64,000 nt of DNA, from contig NZ_JAJEWM010000002.1 in assembly GCF_020687685.1 (NCBI RefSeq), positions 186,001 through 250,000 on the forward strand, written 5' to 3'. A model generated the notes under the pieces. The model did no database searches. It had not been told where the DNA came from and saw only the letters and a list, made by a program, of their open reading frames with translations. Below, piece by piece: positions 52,586-61,473 of this stretch. The first letter of the stretch is position 1; every line of letters begins with the position of its first letter. This DNA is from Tessaracoccus sp. OS52 (GTDB lineage Bacteria > Actinomycetota > Actinomycetes > Propionibacteriales > Propionibacteriaceae). A program made the position numbers and the translations under genes.

Positions 52586-55399
52586 TCAGTTGGCCTGCTG
52601 CGCCTCAAGCACCGAGTGCAGGGCCTGTTGGATGCGCCGGACCGAGTCCTCGGTCAGGTCCCTCCCCGCTGCCCGCACCGAGCGCGTCAACTGCCGGATC
52701 GACTGGTCGAGTTGTCGTCGCTCACCCAGGCGCGCGAACAGTTGGATCTCGCGGACAGCAATCGTCTCGTCCTCACCCGCGGCCAGCCTGCCCTTGTCGA
52801 TGGCCCACCGCGCGGTGGCGACGTCCTCCTGTTCCATCGCCCTGTCAGCCAGCACGGCGGCTGCGTCGGTCACCATGCTCACCATGTCGGTGCGCAGCTG
52901 CTCTGACCACGGCCACTGGAACGACATGTGTTCGAGTGGCTGTCCTCGGACCAGTCCCAGGGCCTCCCGCAGGAGAGGGGTACTGGCGTGGTTGACCCCG
53001 CCGCTGAGGAGCATCTGAAACCTCTCCCAGTCCGACTCGACGTCCGGGTGGAGCTCGAGCCTCCCCGAGTAGCCGTCAGGCAAGTAGGGCTCCCCCGTGG
53101 GGTCTGTTCCGAGCCAGCTCCGGAGACGACTGACGTTGGAACGCCGGGTGCTCTCGGCGATCATCAGGTCCTTGCACATGGCGCTCGGGGTCGAGCCGGG
53201 GTTCAGCAGGAGCCAGGCGCAGCACTCGATGCTGGCCGCAGTGGAGCGCGCCGGGACCGGGCCGCTGCAGCCATGGAGTGCGACGGGGCCCAGCAGCAGG
53301 AGGGTCGGGTGTTCGTCGGTGACGGCGGACCGGGATGACATCTGGGTGTCCTCGTTGGGTTGGATCGTCTTGCGCGGCAGGACCGTCACGTTTGGGGGCA
53401 GCGGGGCCTCGTCCCACCAGGGGGCCGACTCCGTGCTGGTGGCCGTGGCGTGGGCGAACAGCTCGATCACGGCGTGTCGGGCGGGTGCTGTCAGAAGCTG
53501 CGGGAGGAAGTGCCGACCGTCTGGAACGCGCACTGCGTCCTCCGGCGACTCGAGGCGTATGAGCTCCCACCCCGGGACCAGGGCCACATCCTCTGCGACA
53601 GCGGCGACGACGCTCACGCCCACCCGTCCCAGGTCCAGGCAATCGTGGATTCGCTCCAAAGCCGAGCGGGGGATGGGCTGGGTGAACAGGTACACCAGGG
53701 GAGCCCAGGCGCTGGCACGGTCAGAATCGGAACGCAGGTCCTCCAGATTGCTGGAGCCCATCTCGATGCGCCTGGAGGCGCACACCCTCTGCAGCTCGAC
53801 CAATGCGTGGTCGAGCTCACCAATGCCGGCGATTCGGGGGTCGTCCAAGCTCCTCTCCCAGTCATCGGGAGACTGCACCGCCACCACGTCGACGCCCGTG
53901 GACCAGGGAGCGCACATCAGGCTGGTGAGAATGGCCGACACCGCAGCCAATGCGTCGTCCGGTGCACCTTGGACGAGGGTGCACCGGCCAGTCTCGAGGT
54001 CATGCATTACCTCTGCGTCGGCTGCCCACCCGAGGACGATCCCGGTGGGGCCGACGTCGATCCGCTCCTGCGCCTGGGCGGTCCGGCGTACCAAGGAGGA
54101 CCAGAACTGCTGCAGTTCCGGCCGAACAGGCAGGATCCGCCTGCCGACGGCGCGTTGCAGCAGCTGGGTGCGGCGGCGGGCCGCCACGCCGGCGAAGATG
54201 CCCGCCGCCAGGACGGCACCGATGGGCCCCAGCACTTCCTGGTGCTGGTCATCAGCGGGATCACTGATCGAGTGGTTGGGGGTTCCTTCAGGCGCCGATG
54301 CCGTCTCAGTGCCGCCAGTGGGTGCGGCGGTCGCGGCTCCGGTCGGCACCGGGGCGGGAGAAAGACCTTGTGTGGTTTCGGACTCCGTGGCCACCGCCGT
54401 CGGCGATGATCCGTCTGCGGGCACCTGCCCCTCGCCGATCAGGGACGGACTGTCCACGGATGGGTCTCCGGCGTCCTGCTGCGCCCGTGCGTGTGCGGGC
54501 CGCCCTGACGATGGCTTGTCCGGCGCGGGAGCCGGGGCGTGCGCGTCGTCGGCCGTTGTCTCCGCAGTTCCGGTGCTTCGGGATTCCGCTGGCAACTGCA
54601 GTTCCCAGCCGACGTCGATGCGGTCCGGGTCCTCGACCAAGTCACGGTTGGCCTCCTGGAGGTCCAGCCAGCGATTGGAGTCGCCCAGGTGCTCGCCTGC
54701 GAGGTCCCAAAGGGTGTCTCCGGGGGCAACGGTGATCGTCTCCGGGTCTCCAATTCCGGGCGACGCATCCGGAAGCGCACCCGCCGGGAGGTTGATGCGC
54801 TGGCCGGGATGCAGGTGCATGTCGTGCGACATGCCCGGGTTCGCTGCGGTGATTTCGCGCCACCGGTCTCCGGAGCCGAGGAAGCGTTCCGCGAGGGACC
54901 AGAGTTCGTCCCCCGGCTCGACCACGTACTGAACGGTTGGGGCGGGCTGCCGCTCCGTCGCGGGGGCAACCGGAGTGGCTGTGTGGTCATGAGCGCTGGA
55001 CTGCTCAGCCCGGACCACGGCCACGGTGGGGGCCGTGGCAGGTTCCGGCGTCGTCGAGGCCATCGCCGGCCCAGCCAAGGGCGCGGCCGCAGCAGCCAGC
55101 AGCCCGGCGACGAGCGGACGCAGCCAACCGGTTCCAGGGATCCGGAACTGCAAGCGGCCGCGGGACACCGTGGCGGCCAGCTCGCTGACAGTGGTGACGG
55201 CAAGGACGCCCCAGGCGCCCCAGCCCACCAGGCTCAGCAGGCCGAGGAGGACGACACCATCATCGGGCCTGAGCAGAGCCGTCGGCCAGTTCACGTCGAT
55301 GAGCGACGAGGCGCTCCCCCAGGTGAGCAGGGCCCAGGGCACGCCCAGGAGCAGCGTGCCGAGCAGCAACAGCGCTCCCGCTGCCTTGACAAGTTTCAT
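52586..55399 (-). CDS. Membrane-spanning LysM-BTAD (SARP-type) regulator
   Basis: 937 residues. Three N-terminal membrane helices (about 7-27, 49-70, 95-115), then two LysM domains (about 157-205, VVEPGDELWSLAERFLG; about 219-270, TVAPGDTLWDLAGEHLG). A Thr/Ala/Pro linker, a fourth membrane segment (about 382-400, LGPIGAVLAAGIFAGVAARRR), a region without recognised motifs, and a C-terminal winged helix (about 720-790) plus BTAD domain (ESDWERFQMLLSGG ... EAQQAN) follow. LysM would sit outside, binding peptidoglycan, and the BTAD domain inside, binding DNA. TTGAGGACACG precedes the ATG. Last gene of the Tad operon. Confidence 0.88.
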   Translation of the reverse strand: MKLVKAAGALLLLGTLLLGVPWALLTWGSASSLIDVNWPTALLRPDDGVVLLGLLSLVGWGAWGVLAVTTVSELAATVSRGRLQFRIPGTGWLRPLVAGLLAAAAAPLAGPAMASTTPEPATAPTVAVVRAEQSSAHDHTATPVAPATERQPAPTVQYVVEPGDELWSLAERFLGSGDRWREITAANPGMSHDMHLHPGQRINLPAGALPDASPGIGDPETITVAPGDTLWDLAGEHLGDSNRWLDLQEANRDLVEDPDRIDVGWELQLPAESRSTGTAETTADDAHAPAPAPDKPSSGRPAHARAQQDAGDPSVDSPSLIGEGQVPADGSSPTAVATESETTQGLSPAPVPTGAATAAPTGGTETASAPEGTPNHSISDPADDQHQEVLGPIGAVLAAGIFAGVAARRRTQLLQRAVGRRILPVRPELQQFWSSLVRRTAQAQERIDVGPTGIVLGWAADAEVMHDLETGRCTLVQGAPDDALAAVSAILTSLMCAPWSTGVDVVAVQSPDDWERSLDDPRIAGIGELDHALVELQRVCASRRIEMGSSNLEDLRSDSDRASAWAPLVYLFTQPIPRSALERIHDCLDLGRVGVSVVAAVAEDVALVPGWELIRLESPEDAVRVPDGRHFLPQLLTAPARHAVIELFAHATATSTESAPWWDEAPLPPNVTVLPRKTIQPNEDTQMSSRSAVTDEHPTLLLLGPVALHGCSGPVPARSTAASIECCAWLLLNPGSTPSAMCKDLMIAESTRRSNVSRLRSWLGTDPTGEPYLPDGYSGRLELHPDVESDWERFQMLLSGGVNHASTPLLREALGLVRGQPLEHMSFQWPWSEQLRTDMVSMVTDAAAVLADRAMEQEDVATARWAIDKGRLAAGEDETIAVREIQLFARLGERRQLDQSIRQLTRSVRAAGRDLTEDSVRRIQQALHSVLEAQQAN

Positions 55400-55428
55400 C
55401 GTGTCCTCAAGACGTCTGGCGGTAAGTG

Positions 55429-55614
55429 CTAGGGCAGCTTTGCCAGTTCGTCGTTCACGAACGCCGTGATCACCGCGACGATGGTCACGGCGATGAGTGC
55501 CGCCCCCGCAAGCAGCAGCGCATTCTCGGTCGATTGCGACAGGCCTCGTTCGTCGTGCGAGGTGCGGTGGCGGAGTCCGAGCCAGAAGCCGAGCAGGTAG
55601 TTCAACTTGGTCAT
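55429..55614 (-). CDS. Flp-type pilin-like small protein of the Tad operon
   Basis: 61 residues (MTKLNYLLGFWLGLRHRTSHD...). ERGLSQSTENALLLAGAALIAVTIVAVITAFV matches the Flp prepilin pattern: a Gly cleavage site, a Glu a few residues later, and one hydrophobic helix; a short tail follows. It would be processed by a prepilin peptidase (none in this window) and polymerised by the Tad machinery. AAGGA lies six bases from this ATG; the upstream ATG at 55620 touches the AAGGA. Sits between tadC-like and the LysM-BTAD gene. Confidence 0.75.
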   Translation of the reverse strand: MTKLNYLLGFWLGLRHRTSHDERGLSQSTENALLLAGAALIAVTIVAVITAFVNDELAKLP

Positions 55615-55698
55615 GGTCATTCCTTCTCTCTGTCATGTCTCACTTTGGTTGTCCGCTCCATGAGCGCATCTTTTTCCACAGATCAGCCCGGATGTGCG

Positions 55699-56586
55699 CT
55701 ACATCCCGGAGATGGTGAGCAGTGGGGGTATGACGAAGGCGAGACCCAACAGGAGCGCGGGGATCGTCATCCAGATGGTCAGCCCCTCCGTGGCCTCCTG
55801 AGCGTCGCTGCGCTGCCTGGTGACGTGCGCTTGCCGGAGTTCCTTCACCCGGGCCTGCAACACGTCCGCCAGCGCGGCGCCCTGTTCCTCCAGCCGCATC
55901 ACATCGGCGAAGTCGATCAACTCAGGCAGCTCCCATTCGTGGGCGATCCTGATCATCTCGTCCCACGGCGTCGCCTGCTCCAGCCTTGTGCGCTCCAACC
56001 CGGCCGAAATCCTGCGGAACAGCGGCGCCTCGGACACCCGCGCCGCGGAGGCCACGGCCTGGGATGCCGAAGCGTTGGCAAGGCGCTCGAGCGCCACGAG
56101 ATCGAAGAACGTGTGGACGCTCTCGGTGGTGGTGCGGCGCACCTGCGCCGCTGTCCGAGCGAGGTTCCAGTCCGCCAGGAAGTAGCCCAGCGCCCCGGCC
56201 ACCAGACCGAAGGCGATCGGCAGTGGGCTGGGCCTGTTGCCGAGGAAGTATTGCACCGTGACCCAGAAGGTCGGCAGGAACAGACCCGCGAGAGCCATGA
56301 CCAGCTTCTCGGCAAAGAAGTCTCCGACGGAGCGGTCCTGTTGGAGCAGGAGCAGTTGCTGTCGTTCGCTGACAGGCAGTCGTAGCCGCCGCTGAAACCA
56401 GGAGCCGACCGCCTCCAACCCCTGTGCGTTCTGGGGCGGGAGGACCGATGGGGTGGCGACGGCGCCGTCGAGGGCCGTCAGCGCGTCGTCGAGTCGAACC
56501 GTCCGGCTGGCGAGGCCGACGGTCACCAGGAACACGCCCAGACCCGCCACCAGCCCCGCCGTCGCCGCGAGCCCCAGTCCGCTCAT
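55699..56586 (-). CDS. tadC: Tad/type II secretion F-domain inner-membrane protein (TadC-like)
   Basis: 295 residues. N-terminal helix, paired membrane helices (about 95-140), a cytoplasmic GspF-like domain (ESVHTFFDLVALERLANASASQAVASAARVSEAPLFRRI) and a C-terminal helix (WMTIPALLLGLAFVIPPLLTI). With the TadB-like protein it forms the inner-membrane platform that the CpaF ATPase drives. Its ATG overlaps the tadB stop by 4 bases. Confidence 0.85.
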   Translation of the reverse strand: MSGLGLAATAGLVAGLGVFLVTVGLASRTVRLDDALTALDGAVATPSVLPPQNAQGLEAVGSWFQRRLRLPVSERQQLLLLQQDRSVGDFFAEKLVMALAGLFLPTFWVTVQYFLGNRPSPLPIAFGLVAGALGYFLADWNLARTAAQVRRTTTESVHTFFDLVALERLANASASQAVASAARVSEAPLFRRISAGLERTRLEQATPWDEMIRIAHEWELPELIDFADVMRLEEQGAALADVLQARVKELRQAHVTRQRSDAQEATEGLTIWMTIPALLLGLAFVIPPLLTISGM

Positions 56587-57440
56587 GTGGCCGTGCTCCT
56601 CAGGAAGCGGGGACCTGGAGTGGGAACGGTTCGGCGCCGCAGCATGGCCAGCGCTCCCATGTAGATGGTTGCCAGCCCCAGCGCCAGAGCTTGACCGAGG
56701 GGGGTTCGATAGGGCGCGAAGAAGTCACCGCCGAGCAGGATCGACACACCCAGTACCGCCAGTGTGATGAAGGTGACCTGGCGGACCACGGCTCGGGGTT
56801 TGGCGCGCTCGGCCGAGATCTCGCGCAAGGTGCGGAGCCGTTCCTGGGTGTTCGTGCTCAGTGCAGACAGGGTGGCCCGGGTGCCCGCGCCTCCCCTGCT
56901 GGCCGCGATGGCCAGCGCCGCCAGCACGGCGTCACCGTCGGCGCAGTTGAGGTCGTCCGCCATCGCCAGCAGGGCGTCCCGCGTCGTCCATCCCTGATCT
57001 ATCCGGGCCACCAGCCGTGCAACCGGCGCACTCAGCGCAGCAGGTGCCTGATGTCTGGTGGCGATGATCGCGTCTCGGATGGACTTGCCGGTGGCGATCG
57101 AGGGTGCGAGCAGCCGGACCCAACGGTCGAGTCCTGCAAGCACGTCGATCTCCCTCTGCGGCGGCTCGGAGAGCAGGGACGGGATTCCGATGACCAGTGC
57201 CGGGACAACGACCATCGCCACGATCCACCCCGTCACAGCGGCCGTCACCACGCCTGCGAGCAAGGCCCCCACCACCCAGACCTGGCGTCGGGGGGACAGA
57301 GATTCCCACAGTGCACCCAATCTTTCCCACAGGATTGGGGACAACTGTGTGGATGGCTCGCGCGGGGTCAGTCCCACCGCCACCAGGACGATACCCAGCG
57401 CGGTCAGCGCACCCACGCCCGCGGCAATCAACGGTTCCAC
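56583..57440 (-). CDS. tadB: Tad/type II secretion F-domain inner-membrane protein (TadB-like)
   Basis: 285 residues with helices at the N-terminus (GVGALTALGIVLVAVG) and at about 80-115, a GspF-like loop (GLDRWVRLLAPSIATGKSIRDAIIATRHQAP, CADGDAVLAALAIAASRGGAGTRATLSALS) and two C-terminal helices. Partner of the TadC-like protein. Starts 13 bases inside the 3' end of the ATPase gene, indicating tight coupling. Confidence 0.85.
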   Translation of the reverse strand: MEPLIAAGVGALTALGIVLVAVGLTPREPSTQLSPILWERLGALWESLSPRRQVWVVGALLAGVVTAAVTGWIVAMVVVPALVIGIPSLLSEPPQREIDVLAGLDRWVRLLAPSIATGKSIRDAIIATRHQAPAALSAPVARLVARIDQGWTTRDALLAMADDLNCADGDAVLAALAIAASRGGAGTRATLSALSTNTQERLRTLREISAERAKPRAVVRQVTFITLAVLGVSILLGGDFFAPYRTPLGQALALGLATIYMGALAMLRRRTVPTPGPRFLRSTAT

Positions 57441-58873
57441 GTCGCACCGGCCTCAAAGGGGGCCAGCTCTGCGGCCATCTGTGCTTCCGGCTGGAACAGC
57501 TCCCCGCTGGAGTGCGTGGCAGCCCGGTACACGAGGTGGGTGTTTGGGCGGCCGTTCTCGATGGACCCGGTGAGCTGTCGGACTTCGCTGACGAGGCGAC
57601 GCCGATTCCCGCCACGCCAAGCGTTGTCCTCAAGAACCACGTGCACTATGAAGTTGATGTTGTGGGCCACCTGCCGCAGGGCTTCGTTCATTCCGAGGAC
57701 CCCTCCTTGGGCGACGCGCGCAGCAAGGCGGTCGATGGTGGCGGTGGCCGAATGCGAGTGAGTGGTCGACAACGTGCCGGCCCCCGCCTGCATCGCCTCG
57801 AACATGGCACCGGCCTCCGCACCGCGAACTTCGCCTACGACGAGTCTGGACAGGTTCTGCCGGAGTGCTTCAGGGATGAGGTCTGCGACGCTCCAGGTCC
57901 CTACGGCCGCACCGCCCGCGCTCTCACCCAGGCCGGTCTTGGCCTGCAGAGCCAGGATGTTGCGCCGGCTGGCCTGCAAGTGGGTGAGCAGCTCGTAGTC
58001 GGTCTCCAGCGTCCCGAACCGTTCACTCGGGTGGATGGCCGCGATCAGCGCCCGCAGCAACGTCGTCTTGCCGGCTCCCTGGTCGCCCGAGATGACGATC
58101 GACTTTCGCGCCAGCACCGCGGATTGCAGGAGGCGGGCCACGGGTTGCGGAAGCATTCCGTCCTCGGCCAGGTCGGCAAGGGTGACGTCGGTCAGGATGT
58201 GCTGCCGGATGATGATTGACGGCCGGTAACTCAGGCCGAAGCCGATGGCGTGCAGCCGAAACCTGTCTCCCAGCGCGAGGGTCATGGTGGGGTGCGCGTC
58301 ATCGAAGGGGCGCGGCGGGTTGGCGGTCTCACCCAGAAACCGGATGGCCTCGACCAGTTCCTCGTCTGAATCAGCCACCGGCGGATGCTTCTCGCGATGC
58401 CCGTCGCCGTACTGGACCATCACCGAGTCCCAGCCGTGGATCTCGATGTTCTCCGCGTCGGGGACATCGAACAACGGCTGTAGCCGTCCATAGCCGAAGA
58501 TCGCACTCTCCACGGCAGCGGCGTAGCGGTCCTCGAGGGCCATCGGCCACAGTGCCTCGCCGGACTCCGTCAGCTGCTCCGCGTGGGCGTGAACCACCGA
58601 GCGGATCACCGCGCGGCCGCGTACCCTTCGATCCTCCTCGGGGATCGGCGTGTGTCGTTCGGCCAACCACTGCTGGCTGATCTGGCTGATGCGTTCGGCG
58701 GCGCGACGTCGCAAGGTCACCACCAACGGCCAGTCCACATCCAGGGACGGCGGTCTCGGGTCCGGCACATTGCGGCGTGGGGTCGCGGGTGGGGGCTGGG
58801 CTCCCCATTCGGAGGCAGCCAGGGAGCTGAATGCGCCGCCAAGGCTGGGCAGCTGCGAGACCGGGCTAGACAT
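57428..58873 (-). CDS. cpaF: Tad pilus ATPase (CpaF/TadA)
   Basis: 481 residues. Type II/IV secretion ATPase: N-terminal domain with IFGYGRLQPLFDVPDAENIEIHG, PTMTLALGDRFRLHA, Walker A in VISGDQGAGKTTLLRALIAA, Asp box FGTLETDYELLTH, Walker B in SRLVVGEVRGAEAGAMFEAMQAG, and His box STTHSHSA. It powers pilin assembly. The start overlaps the TadZ-like stop by 8 bases. In-frame upstream starts were not needed. Confidence 0.92.
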   Translation of the reverse strand: MSSPVSQLPSLGGAFSSLAASEWGAQPPPATPRRNVPDPRPPSLDVDWPLVVTLRRRAAERISQISQQWLAERHTPIPEEDRRVRGRAVIRSVVHAHAEQLTESGEALWPMALEDRYAAAVESAIFGYGRLQPLFDVPDAENIEIHGWDSVMVQYGDGHREKHPPVADSDEELVEAIRFLGETANPPRPFDDAHPTMTLALGDRFRLHAIGFGLSYRPSIIIRQHILTDVTLADLAEDGMLPQPVARLLQSAVLARKSIVISGDQGAGKTTLLRALIAAIHPSERFGTLETDYELLTHLQASRRNILALQAKTGLGESAGGAAVGTWSVADLIPEALRQNLSRLVVGEVRGAEAGAMFEAMQAGAGTLSTTHSHSATATIDRLAARVAQGGVLGMNEALRQVAHNINFIVHVVLEDNAWRGGNRRRLVSEVRQLTGSIENGRPNTHLVYRAATHSSGELFQPEAQMAAELAPFEAGATWNR

Positions 58874-59672
58874 GCGCGGTCCTGGCAGTGAGTGCGCGTT
58901 CGAGCTCGCGTGCGCCTCTGATGCGCTCCCGCACCCGCATTCCGAAGGCCCGGTACTGGCTCATCAGGCCCCGGTTGGAGAAGTTCCTCGGTTCGGGTTC
59001 ACCGTCGGACAGGACCGCGGCCAGAGTGGGACTCCACCCCAGTTCCGCCCAGCATTCCACGCCGAACTGGGCACAGATCTCGCGGCTCGAGTAAGGGCGG
59101 TCCGGTCCGACGAGTACCAGGCCCAGGAGCTTGTCGACCGGCAGCTGGCCGAGTTGGTTGGACAGCAACTGGAGGTACAGCCGTGCCCCGGCAAGCGACC
59201 GCAGGGATGTCCGAGAGATGAAGCACACCGCGTCGGCCCTCGCCAGGAGGGGGAGCGGGAGTCCGTCGCGTCCCACGCGTCCAGCGTCGACGATGACGTC
59301 CATCCCTTGCGTCTCGATGGCGGCGAAGGCGTCGGCGAGTTGGGGCCACACGACGTCGAACAGTCGCACGGCCGCGGGTAGCGAGAACCCGGGCAGGAAG
59401 CGCCGTGCGACGTCGGGTTCCTCCGTGAGTGCGACGGTGTGGTGCCACAACTCAGGCGCGATCGGTCGATTCTCGCGGTGCAGCCTGGCGATCCCGGACA
59501 GCCCGCGACCGCCATGGTCGAGTCCGCGCAGGTACCCGGCCTGGATGGACTGCGCCGGCTCACGATCGCAGTCGGCCAGCAACACGCTGCCCGGCCAGGA
59601 CAGGGCCAGGCCCAGCGCACTCGTCGTCACCCCCGGTGACCCGGGGCCACTGGCGCAGACGATCACGGCCAT
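58866..59672 (-). CDS. TadZ/CpaE-like ParA-family protein without P-loop lysine
   Basis: 268 residues with MinD/ParA layout. VIVCASGPGSPGVTTSALGLAL takes the place of the deviant Walker A but has neither signature lysine (KGGxGKTT becomes GPGSPGVTT). LADCDREP is the second acidic motif, and MDVIVDAGRVG corresponds to switch II. Probably a nucleotide-independent or weakly binding localisation factor for the Tad complex, as reported for some TadZ proteins. Starts at the cpaB-like stop (TGATG). Confidence 0.78.
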   Translation of the reverse strand: MAVIVCASGPGSPGVTTSALGLALSWPGSVLLADCDREPAQSIQAGYLRGLDHGGRGLSGIARLHRENRPIAPELWHHTVALTEEPDVARRFLPGFSLPAAVRLFDVVWPQLADAFAAIETQGMDVIVDAGRVGRDGLPLPLLARADAVCFISRTSLRSLAGARLYLQLLSNQLGQLPVDKLLGLVLVGPDRPYSSREICAQFGVECWAELGWSPTLAAVLSDGEPEPRNFSNRGLMSQYRAFGMRVRERIRGARELERALTARTAHV

Positions 59673-60319
59673 CAGTCCTCACCCACCGCGACCAGGGCGA
59701 GCTGCTGGGTGGCCGCCAGGCGGGCAACGGCGTGCGCCGCGGCGTCGGGAACCACGACGTCGATCACGAACCCCGTGCCGTCGTCGGTGAGCTCCGGCGC
59801 CTGTGCGACGAGGGCGTCGGTCACTGTTGCGTCGCCCTCGGCCAGACTGACGAGCTGGACCTTCATCCGGGGGACTAGCTGCGTACCGGGCATCCGGCCG
59901 GGGCCGAGTTGGAGACCGACGAGGCTGTGATCGGCCGGGATTGGCGTCTCTCCCAGATGCCGCGATGAGGGAAAGGCGCCGGCTGGCAGATCGTTGAGGG
60001 CGGTCTTGCCGATCAGTTCCGGCATCGTGTCTGGATGTATGCGGTCCACCTGGAAGCCCGCCGGGACCGAGATGATCCTGAGGTCCTCTGCCGCGAGTTC
60101 CTGCCCCCGGATGACGTCTCGCGACATCACGACGGCGCTCTCCTGGTCCACGCTGAGGGTGTAGAGAGCGGCGGCGCCGAGAGCGCCGAGGACCACCAGC
60201 AGTACCCCGAGGGCAACCAGCCGCGGACTGCGGCGTGGGCGCAACTGGACCCCTTGGGGTCTTGTCTGAGCGGGAGCAGTAGGTTCCCCCGCGTGAGGAT
60301 TGCTGTCTCGCAGCATCAC
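59672..60319 (-). CDS. cpaB: CpaB/RcpC-like SAF-domain protein
   Basis: 215 residues: cytoplasmic N-terminus, one membrane helix (about 34-54, LVALGVLLVVLGALGAAALY), then a SAF domain (VVMSRDVIRGQELAAEDLRII, LIGKTALNDLPAGAF) and a C-terminal RcpC-like region. In Tad systems CpaB helps form or stabilise the periplasmic part of the pilus machine. First gene of the operon; its promoter must lie in 60320-60400. Confidence 0.82.
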   Translation of the reverse strand: MMLRDSNPHAGEPTAPAQTRPQGVQLRPRRSPRLVALGVLLVVLGALGAAALYTLSVDQESAVVMSRDVIRGQELAAEDLRIISVPAGFQVDRIHPDTMPELIGKTALNDLPAGAFPSSRHLGETPIPADHSLVGLQLGPGRMPGTQLVPRMKVQLVSLAEGDATVTDALVAQAPELTDDGTGFVIDVVVPDAAAHAVARLAATQQLALVAVGED

Positions 60320-60388
60320 ATCACCACCTAGCTTGACGCCCGTAATTTATGAGGCCGATGGGGTCACTTGCGGCGCAGATCTCCGAGC

Positions 60389-60513
60389 TGTGGATAACTT
60401 CAGCCGTGGATCGCGACTCTTTGCCGCCCGTTTGGGGGTCATTCATCCGCCGTTCACCTCACGATCACTCGGCTGTTGATACAGGGGACAAATGTGGACA
60501 ACTCTGTGGACAT
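60389..60513. promoter_or_regulatory. Three DnaA-box-like sites upstream of the Tad operon
   Basis: TGTGGATAA (60389-60397) equals the consensus DnaA box TTATCCACA on the other strand; TGTGGACAA (60493-60501) differs by one base; TGTGGACAT (60505-60513) by two, all in the same orientation. The set lies in non-coding DNA 70-195 bp upstream of the cpaB start. They could be DnaA-regulated promoter sites or chance. Confidence 0.3.
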
Positions 60514-60555
60514 CTGTGCACGGCTGAGGGCGCGGTCCCACCGGCGGACGGTTTA

Positions 60556-60611
60556 CCAGCGTTGTTCGTCGCCACCAGCGCTCTACGGCTGGTGGCGAGC
60601 AACAACGCTGG
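60556..60611. repeat. Long imperfect hairpin, 24-base arms
   Basis: CCAGCGTTGTTCGTCGCCAC... at 60556-60579 pairs with 60588-60611 with two mismatches around GCTCTACG. Its right arm runs straight into the first unit of the 20-base minisatellite, suggesting that the repeats were amplified from the hairpin end. Confidence 0.75.
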
Positions 60612-60786
60612 TGAACCCGGGGGAGCGCTGGTGAATCCGGGGGAGTGCTGGTGAATCCGGGGGAGTGCTGGTGAATCCGGGGGAGTGCTGGTGAATCCGG
60701 GGGAGTGCTGGTGAACCCGGGGGTGCGCTGGTGAACCGGGGGTAGCGCTGGTGAACCCGGGGCACCGCTGGTGAACCGGGGGCAGG
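60607..60786. repeat. 20-base minisatellite, nine units
   Basis: Nine head-to-tail copies of GCTGGTGAATCCGGGGGAGT or close variants, with starts every 20 bases from 60607 to 60767. The middle units are identical; outer units differ by a few bases. Unit length is not a multiple of three and no gene spans it. Confidence 0.92.
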
Positions 60787-60962
60787 CTCGCAGGAAGGGA
60801 TCGTGACCGAGCTTGGTGGCGCCGACTGCCACGTGCCGTCAACGGCGGAAGGGCCGGTGCGACCAATGCCGACAAGCGTGTCGCTTAGCTGTGGCGTGAA
60901 CGCCGGTCATTCGTCCATTCCGCCACACCTAAGCGGGCGGGTGGCGTCCCTGCCTGGAGCGG

Positions 60963-61373
60963 TCAGTCCTGGGGGACCTGGCCGTCGAGGACCCAGCCCA
61001 GGAACTCCTTCAGGGTGCCGGTCTCACCGTCGCGGCCGCCGCGACCAACCTGCAGCGATGGCAGGGTCGCCTTCAGTTTCACGCCGGTGATCCGTTCCTT
61101 CCAGCCGCCGGGGACGGTGAGCACCTGGTAGCCGCCGTCGGTGTCGATGGCGATGGAGTGGTTCAGGCGCAGGTACCAGCCGGACTTGTCGGTCTTGACC
61201 AAGTGGCCGTCCATCGTGCGCGCCTTCAGTGGTACGGGCTCCAAGCCCTTGGCCCGCGCTGCGGCGATGAACTCGTCGATGAGCACCTGTGCGGCGGCGG
61301 CCTCGTTTCGGGCGGCCTGCTCGCTGAGCTCCACCCGGCGGCGGGCGTCGGCCGCTCGTTCTTCCCTGCTCAT
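60963..61373 (-). CDS. Conserved-looking hypothetical protein
   Basis: 136 residues. An N-terminal helix (SREERAADARRRVELSEQAARNEAAAAQVLIDEFIAAARAKG) is followed by a compact beta-rich part (LKARTMDGHLVKTDKSGWYLRLNHSIAIDTDGGYQVLTVPGGWKERITGVKL). No membrane segment or signal. I recall similar small proteins in other actinobacteria, without known function. Divergent from the gene at 61474. Confidence 0.65.
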   Translation of the reverse strand: MSREERAADARRRVELSEQAARNEAAAAQVLIDEFIAAARAKGLEPVPLKARTMDGHLVKTDKSGWYLRLNHSIAIDTDGGYQVLTVPGGWKERITGVKLKATLPSLQVGRGGRDGETGTLKEFLGWVLDGQVPQD

Positions 61374-61473
61374 GGGGGAAGCCTAGTCCGCTCCGACTTC
61401 GAGGTACCGGCGGCCCTCAGTCGGTGAGGATCGGAATCTTCCCACGAACGGCCGGGGCGCGGATACTGGATGA

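Noticed and set aside
60607-60786. CRISPR array
   Set aside because: Units of 20 bases are head-to-tail with no spacers, and no cas genes are present.
60465-60875. Proline-rich repeat protein encoded by the minisatellite (minus strand)
   Set aside because: The frame exists only because the repeats lack stops; there is no ribosome site, and 20-base units shift frame with copy number.
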